A model generated the notes under the pieces. That model saw only the letters and a program-made list of their open reading frames with translations, made no database searches and was not told the DNA's origin. 64,000 bases of DNA from Capnocytophaga felis (lineage in GTDB: Bacteria > Bacteroidota > Bacteroidia > Flavobacteriales > Flavobacteriaceae). The number at the start of each line of letters is the position of its first letter. Within the stretch, counting starts at the first letter, position 1. The stretch lies in assembly GCF_009684755.1 (NCBI RefSeq), contig NZ_BLBC01000009.1, positions 1 through 64,000 of the forward strand. The letters run 5' to 3'. Positions 61,265 to 64,000 of the stretch are shown here, in pieces. A program made the translations under genes and the position numbers.

Positions 61265-62560
61265 TTATCTTATGTGTTTAGTCCAAGGTTTCAGCAACGT
61301 ATTGCTTACCTCTCCAAAGCCAATGCGGAGATTGTGTTTTTTACAGTAACCTTTTATTGTAATTGTATCATTATCTTTTAGATATGTACGTTCACTTCCG
61401 CTATTAAGTATGATTTTTTTAGTTCCTCCTTGTGTAATTTCGAGCAAAGAACTGCCACTTTTATCGGTATTTCCGGAAATGGCTCCGCTTGACATCAAAT
61501 CACCACTATTCACCTTACATCCGCTGATAGTGTGATGCGTAAGTTGCTGATCCATAGTCCAAAAAGTATTCAGATAATTTGTTTCTGAAATCATCGTTGT
61601 ATCTCCTTTTGAATCTGTCAGAAATACCTCTAAATGAATATCATACGTGTAATTTTTTTCTTTTTGAAGGTACGGAAGAGGCTCTGGAATTTGCTTCTCT
61701 TTTTTAACTCTAAAAGGAGCCAAAGCATCCATTGTTACTATCCAAGGAGAAATTGACGAAGCAAAGTTTTTAGCTAAAAATGAAGAAGTTGGCTGTGTTC
61801 GTTCCCATTTTTGAATATCTCTCGCACTCCAATTGTTAAAAATCACCATCCCGAAAATGTACTCATCAGCCTCCCGAACAGGAACACTTTCTCCTAAAAC
61901 ATTTGCATCTGTGGTTATAAATGCCATTTCCAACTCAAAATCCACTTCATTTGATGGTAAAAGCTCTAATTTTGAAGCATCTTTTGGAAGAATCTGCCCA
62001 TACGGACGGTGAATTGGGATTCCCGAAGGTACAATAGATGAACTTCTGCCGTGATATCCCAAAGGAAAACTCAATGGAGAAACCAAAAAATCTTCATATT
62101 GATTGATTTTTTTCAAATTTTCCATATAGGACATTTGGTCTTTGCTCGAATAAAAATTTGTATAATCCCCTATTCGAACAGGTAATTGCATTTCAATTTC
62201 ATCCAAACTGAACAAAATTATCGCACGATGTTCCTCATTGTCCCTCAAAGAAGCGTTATTTACGTCAAATATTTTCGCGATACGATTTCTGACCAAACGC
62301 CAAGTTTTCTTTCCATCTGAAATAAAATCATTCAAACAATCCTGAGAGAAAATATCATCAGCCAAAGCAATTCCTTTGAAATATCCCAGACGATGCATAG
62401 CCCCTAAGTCAATCGCCGTATCCCCTATACGCGTTCCGATAGTTACAACATCATCGGGAGTTAAAAAAACTCCAAAAGGAATGTTTTGAATCGGAAAATC
62501 GGAATCTTCCGAGACATCAATCCAAGTTTGAAGTACTGGTGAAACTGAACTTTCAAACAT
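61265..62560 (-). CDS. fahA: Fumarylacetoacetase
   Basis: Last enzyme of tyrosine degradation; it splits fumarylacetoacetate into fumarate and acetoacetate. It has 431 residues, the normal length for the full two-domain enzyme. The N-terminal SH3-like domain starts IPFGVFLTPDD. The catalytic domain has the metal-ligand EVDFELEMAF, and GMVIFNNWSARDIQKWE and SSLLEITQGG follow. No other tyrosine-catabolic gene is adjacent. Confidence 0.95.
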   Translation of the reverse strand: MFESSVSPVLQTWIDVSEDSDFPIQNIPFGVFLTPDDVVTIGTRIGDTAIDLGAMHRLGYFKGIALADDIFSQDCLNDFISDGKKTWRLVRNRIAKIFDVNNASLRDNEEHRAIILFSLDEIEMQLPVRIGDYTNFYSSKDQMSYMENLKKINQYEDFLVSPLSFPLGYHGRSSSIVPSGIPIHRPYGQILPKDASKLELLPSNEVDFELEMAFITTDANVLGESVPVREADEYIFGMVIFNNWSARDIQKWERTQPTSSFLAKNFASSISPWIVTMDALAPFRVKKEKQIPEPLPYLQKEKNYTYDIHLEVFLTDSKGDTTMISETNYLNTFWTMDQQLTHHTISGCKVNSGDLMSSGAISGNTDKSGSSLLEITQGGTKKIILNSGSERTYLKDNDTITIKGYCKKHNLRIGFGEVSNTLLKPWTKHIR

Positions 62561-62750
62561 ATCTCTTACAATTTATAGTTTCCACACTTTTGAAGAAACA
62601 AATATATTATTTTGTGGCGTATAAATGAAATTTTTGACAAAAATATTTCTAAAATGAATACTTAAACAATTTATTCCTTTATAAATCACGTAAATAAAAC
62701 AATCAAAAAATTTTTCATAAAAAAATACGCTAAAATATTACAAAAAGCAT

Positions 62751-62758
62751 TACCTTTG
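62751..62758 (+). promoter_or_regulatory. -7 element TACCTTTG upstream of glyA
   Basis: Exact TAnnTTTG match, 29 bases before the glyA start. No clear -33 TTG at the right spacing. Confidence 0.5.
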
Positions 62759-62787
62759 GAGGATAATTTAAACAATTTGAAAACCAT

Positions 62788-64000
62788 ATGTTACGAGACA
62801 AACACATTTTTGAATTAATTGAAGAAGAAAAGGAAAGACAACTCCGTGGAATTGAGCTTATTGCCTCTGAAAATTTTGTAAGTCCACAGGTAATGGAAGC
62901 GGCTGGTTCAGTTCTTACAAATAAATACGCCGAAGGTTATCCCGGACGCCGCTATTATGGTGGTTGTGAAGTAGTTGATGAAGTTGAACAAATTGCTATT
63001 GACAGAGCAAAAGTACTTTTCGGAGCAGAATATGCAAATGTGCAACCTCACAGTGGTTCGCAAGCTAACGCAGCTGTTTACTCTGCTTGTTTGCAACCTG
63101 GCGACACTATTTTAGGATTAGACCTCGCTCACGGAGGACATCTAACTCACGGTTCTCCTGTAAACTTTTCAGGAAAGGTTTTCCGTGCCGTATCTTACGG
63201 AGTTGAAAAAGAAACAGGTAGGCTCAATTATGACAAAATTGCAGAAATTGCTCAAAAAGAAAAACCAAAAATGATTATTGCAGGATATTCTGCATATTCA
63301 AGAAATATTGATTTCAAACGTTTTAGAGAAATTGCAGATAGTGTTGGAGCTTTCCTTCTGGCAGATATTGCTCATCCTGCGGGACTTATTGCAAAAGGCT
63401 TACTAAATGACCCAATTCCTCATTGCCATTTTGTTACCACCACCACTCACAAAACACTTCGTGGACCTCGTGGCGGACTTATTTTAATGGGAAAAGATTT
63501 TGAAAACCCGTTCGGATTAAAAACTCCAAAAGGTGAAATCAGAATGATGTCATCTTTGGTAGATTTGGCTGTTTTCCCTGGAAATCAAGGAGGACCACTA
63601 ATGCACGTCATCGCTGCAAAGGCAGTTGCTTTCGGCGAGGCTTTATCTGATGAATTTCTTCATTACACGATTCAAGTACAAAAAAATGCAAAAGCTTTGG
63701 CAAAAGCATTAATCGAAAAACAATACGATATTGTTTCCGGCGGAACAGATAACCATTTAATGCTCATAGACTTAAGAAATAAAAACATAAGTGGAAAAGA
63801 TGCTGAAAAAGCACTTGTAAAAGCAGACATTACAGCCAATAAAAATATGGTTCCGTTTGATGATAAAAGTCCATTTGTAACTTCGGGAATTCGTCTTGGG
63901 GTGGCTGCTGTAACTACTCGAGGCTTAAAAGAAGATGATATGCAAATAATTGCAGATTTTATTGATGAAGTTATCAAAAATCATCAAAATGATGAATATT
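62788..64000 (+). CDS. glyA: Serine hydroxymethyltransferase (partial, runs off window)
   Basis: PLP enzyme that interconverts serine and glycine and supplies one-carbon units. 404 residues are visible from the ATG at 62788, with no stop before the window end. Motifs: [35 protein letters not shown], and the PLP lysine K222 in [13 protein letters not shown]. Later MFPGNQGGP-type loop reads [13 protein letters not shown]. The open end is only the window edge; there is no frameshift. Confidence 0.97.
   Translation, partial: MLRDKHIFELIEEEKERQLRGIELIASENFVSPQVMEAAGSVLTNKYAEGYPGRRYYGGCEVVDEVEQIAIDRAKVLFGAEYANVQPHSGSQANAAVYSACLQPGDTILGLDLAHGGHLTHGSPVNFSGKVFRAVSYGVEKETGRLNYDKIAEIAQKEKPKMIIAGYSAYSRNIDFKRFREIADSVGAFLLADIAHPAGLIAKGLLNDPIPHCHFVTTTTHKTLRGPRGGLILMGKDFENPFGLKTPKGEIRMMSSLVDLAVFPGNQGGPLMHVIAAKAVAFGEALSDEFLHYTIQVQKNAKALAKALIEKQYDIVSGGTDNHLMLIDLRNKNISGKDAEKALVKADITANKNMVPFDDKSPFVTSGIRLGVAAVTTRGLKEDDMQIIADFIDEVIKNHQNDEY

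Noticed and set aside
1-64000. Prophage, integrative element or insertion sequence
   Set aside because: No integrase, transposase, phage structural or conjugation gene is seen, and no tRNA is present to serve as an attachment site. Gene content is core throughout.

Overview
The window is a dense, AT-rich stretch of a Bacteroidota chromosome, almost certainly family Flavobacteriaceae. Capnocytophaga is a plausible genus, but this is an inference and not proven here. The evidence is: gliding genes gldF, gldG and gldA; a SecDF fusion; DUF4270, DUF4369, DUF3098, DUF3109 and DUF4374 proteins; long-tailed ribosomal protein S16; signal peptides with the lipobox pattern of this phylum; and promoters of the TAnnTTTG (-7) / TTG (-33) type. 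I see 50 protein genes. 49 are complete and one (glyA) runs off the right edge. I see no rRNA, tRNA, CRISPR array, insertion sequence, prophage or plasmid marker.

Layout. 0-11 kb: a thioredoxin-like lipoprotein, a seven-copy 41-bp tandem repeat, a methyltransferase, an unknown protein, topA, and lipid genes (acyl-CoA dehydrogenase, acyl-CoA synthetase) around an AlkD-like DNA repair gene. 11-15 kb: pdhA-pdhC (pyruvate dehydrogenase E1 alpha and E2) and panC. 15-23 kb: a half-length glycogen-synthase-like protein, a DUF4270 lipoprotein, gldF-gldG and secDF, a block linked to the cell envelope and gliding. 23-30 kb: Nif3, a zinc-ribbon-family protein that has lost its cysteines, mazG, a small conserved-looking ORF, rarA and a Dcp-type oligopeptidase. 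30-34 kb: cytochrome bd oxidase, rpsP-rimM and a cysteine-rich DUF3109 protein. 34-46 kb: a kelch-propeller/sodium-symporter fusion, an EF-G paralogue with an altered GTPase site, rpsO-pnp, cardiolipin synthase, a cation/proton antiporter and peptidase T. 46-53 kb: an AraC regulator divergent from a TonB receptor, a methyltransferase and a DUF4374 lipoprotein, which together look like a siderophore-uptake locus. 53-64 kb: gldA, a tail-specific protease, ftsX-DUF3098-uppP, DUF2147, yicC-gmk-nadD, fumarylacetoacetase and glyA.

Most of the window is core housekeeping. The parts most worth a second look are the AraC/TonB/methyltransferase/DUF4374 locus, which has a palindromic divergent promoter and a candidate surface-export signal on its lipoprotein; the EF-G paralogue in which the catalytic His of DTPGH is Phe; the kelch-symporter fusion; the half-size GT5-like protein beside DUF4270; and the non-coding 41-bp repeat array.

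Transcription units are short and often end in clear hairpin terminators. Three minus-strand terminators have a pair that is G-U only in the transcribed strand, which supports their direction. All functional calls rest on reading motifs by eye; no database search was possible.
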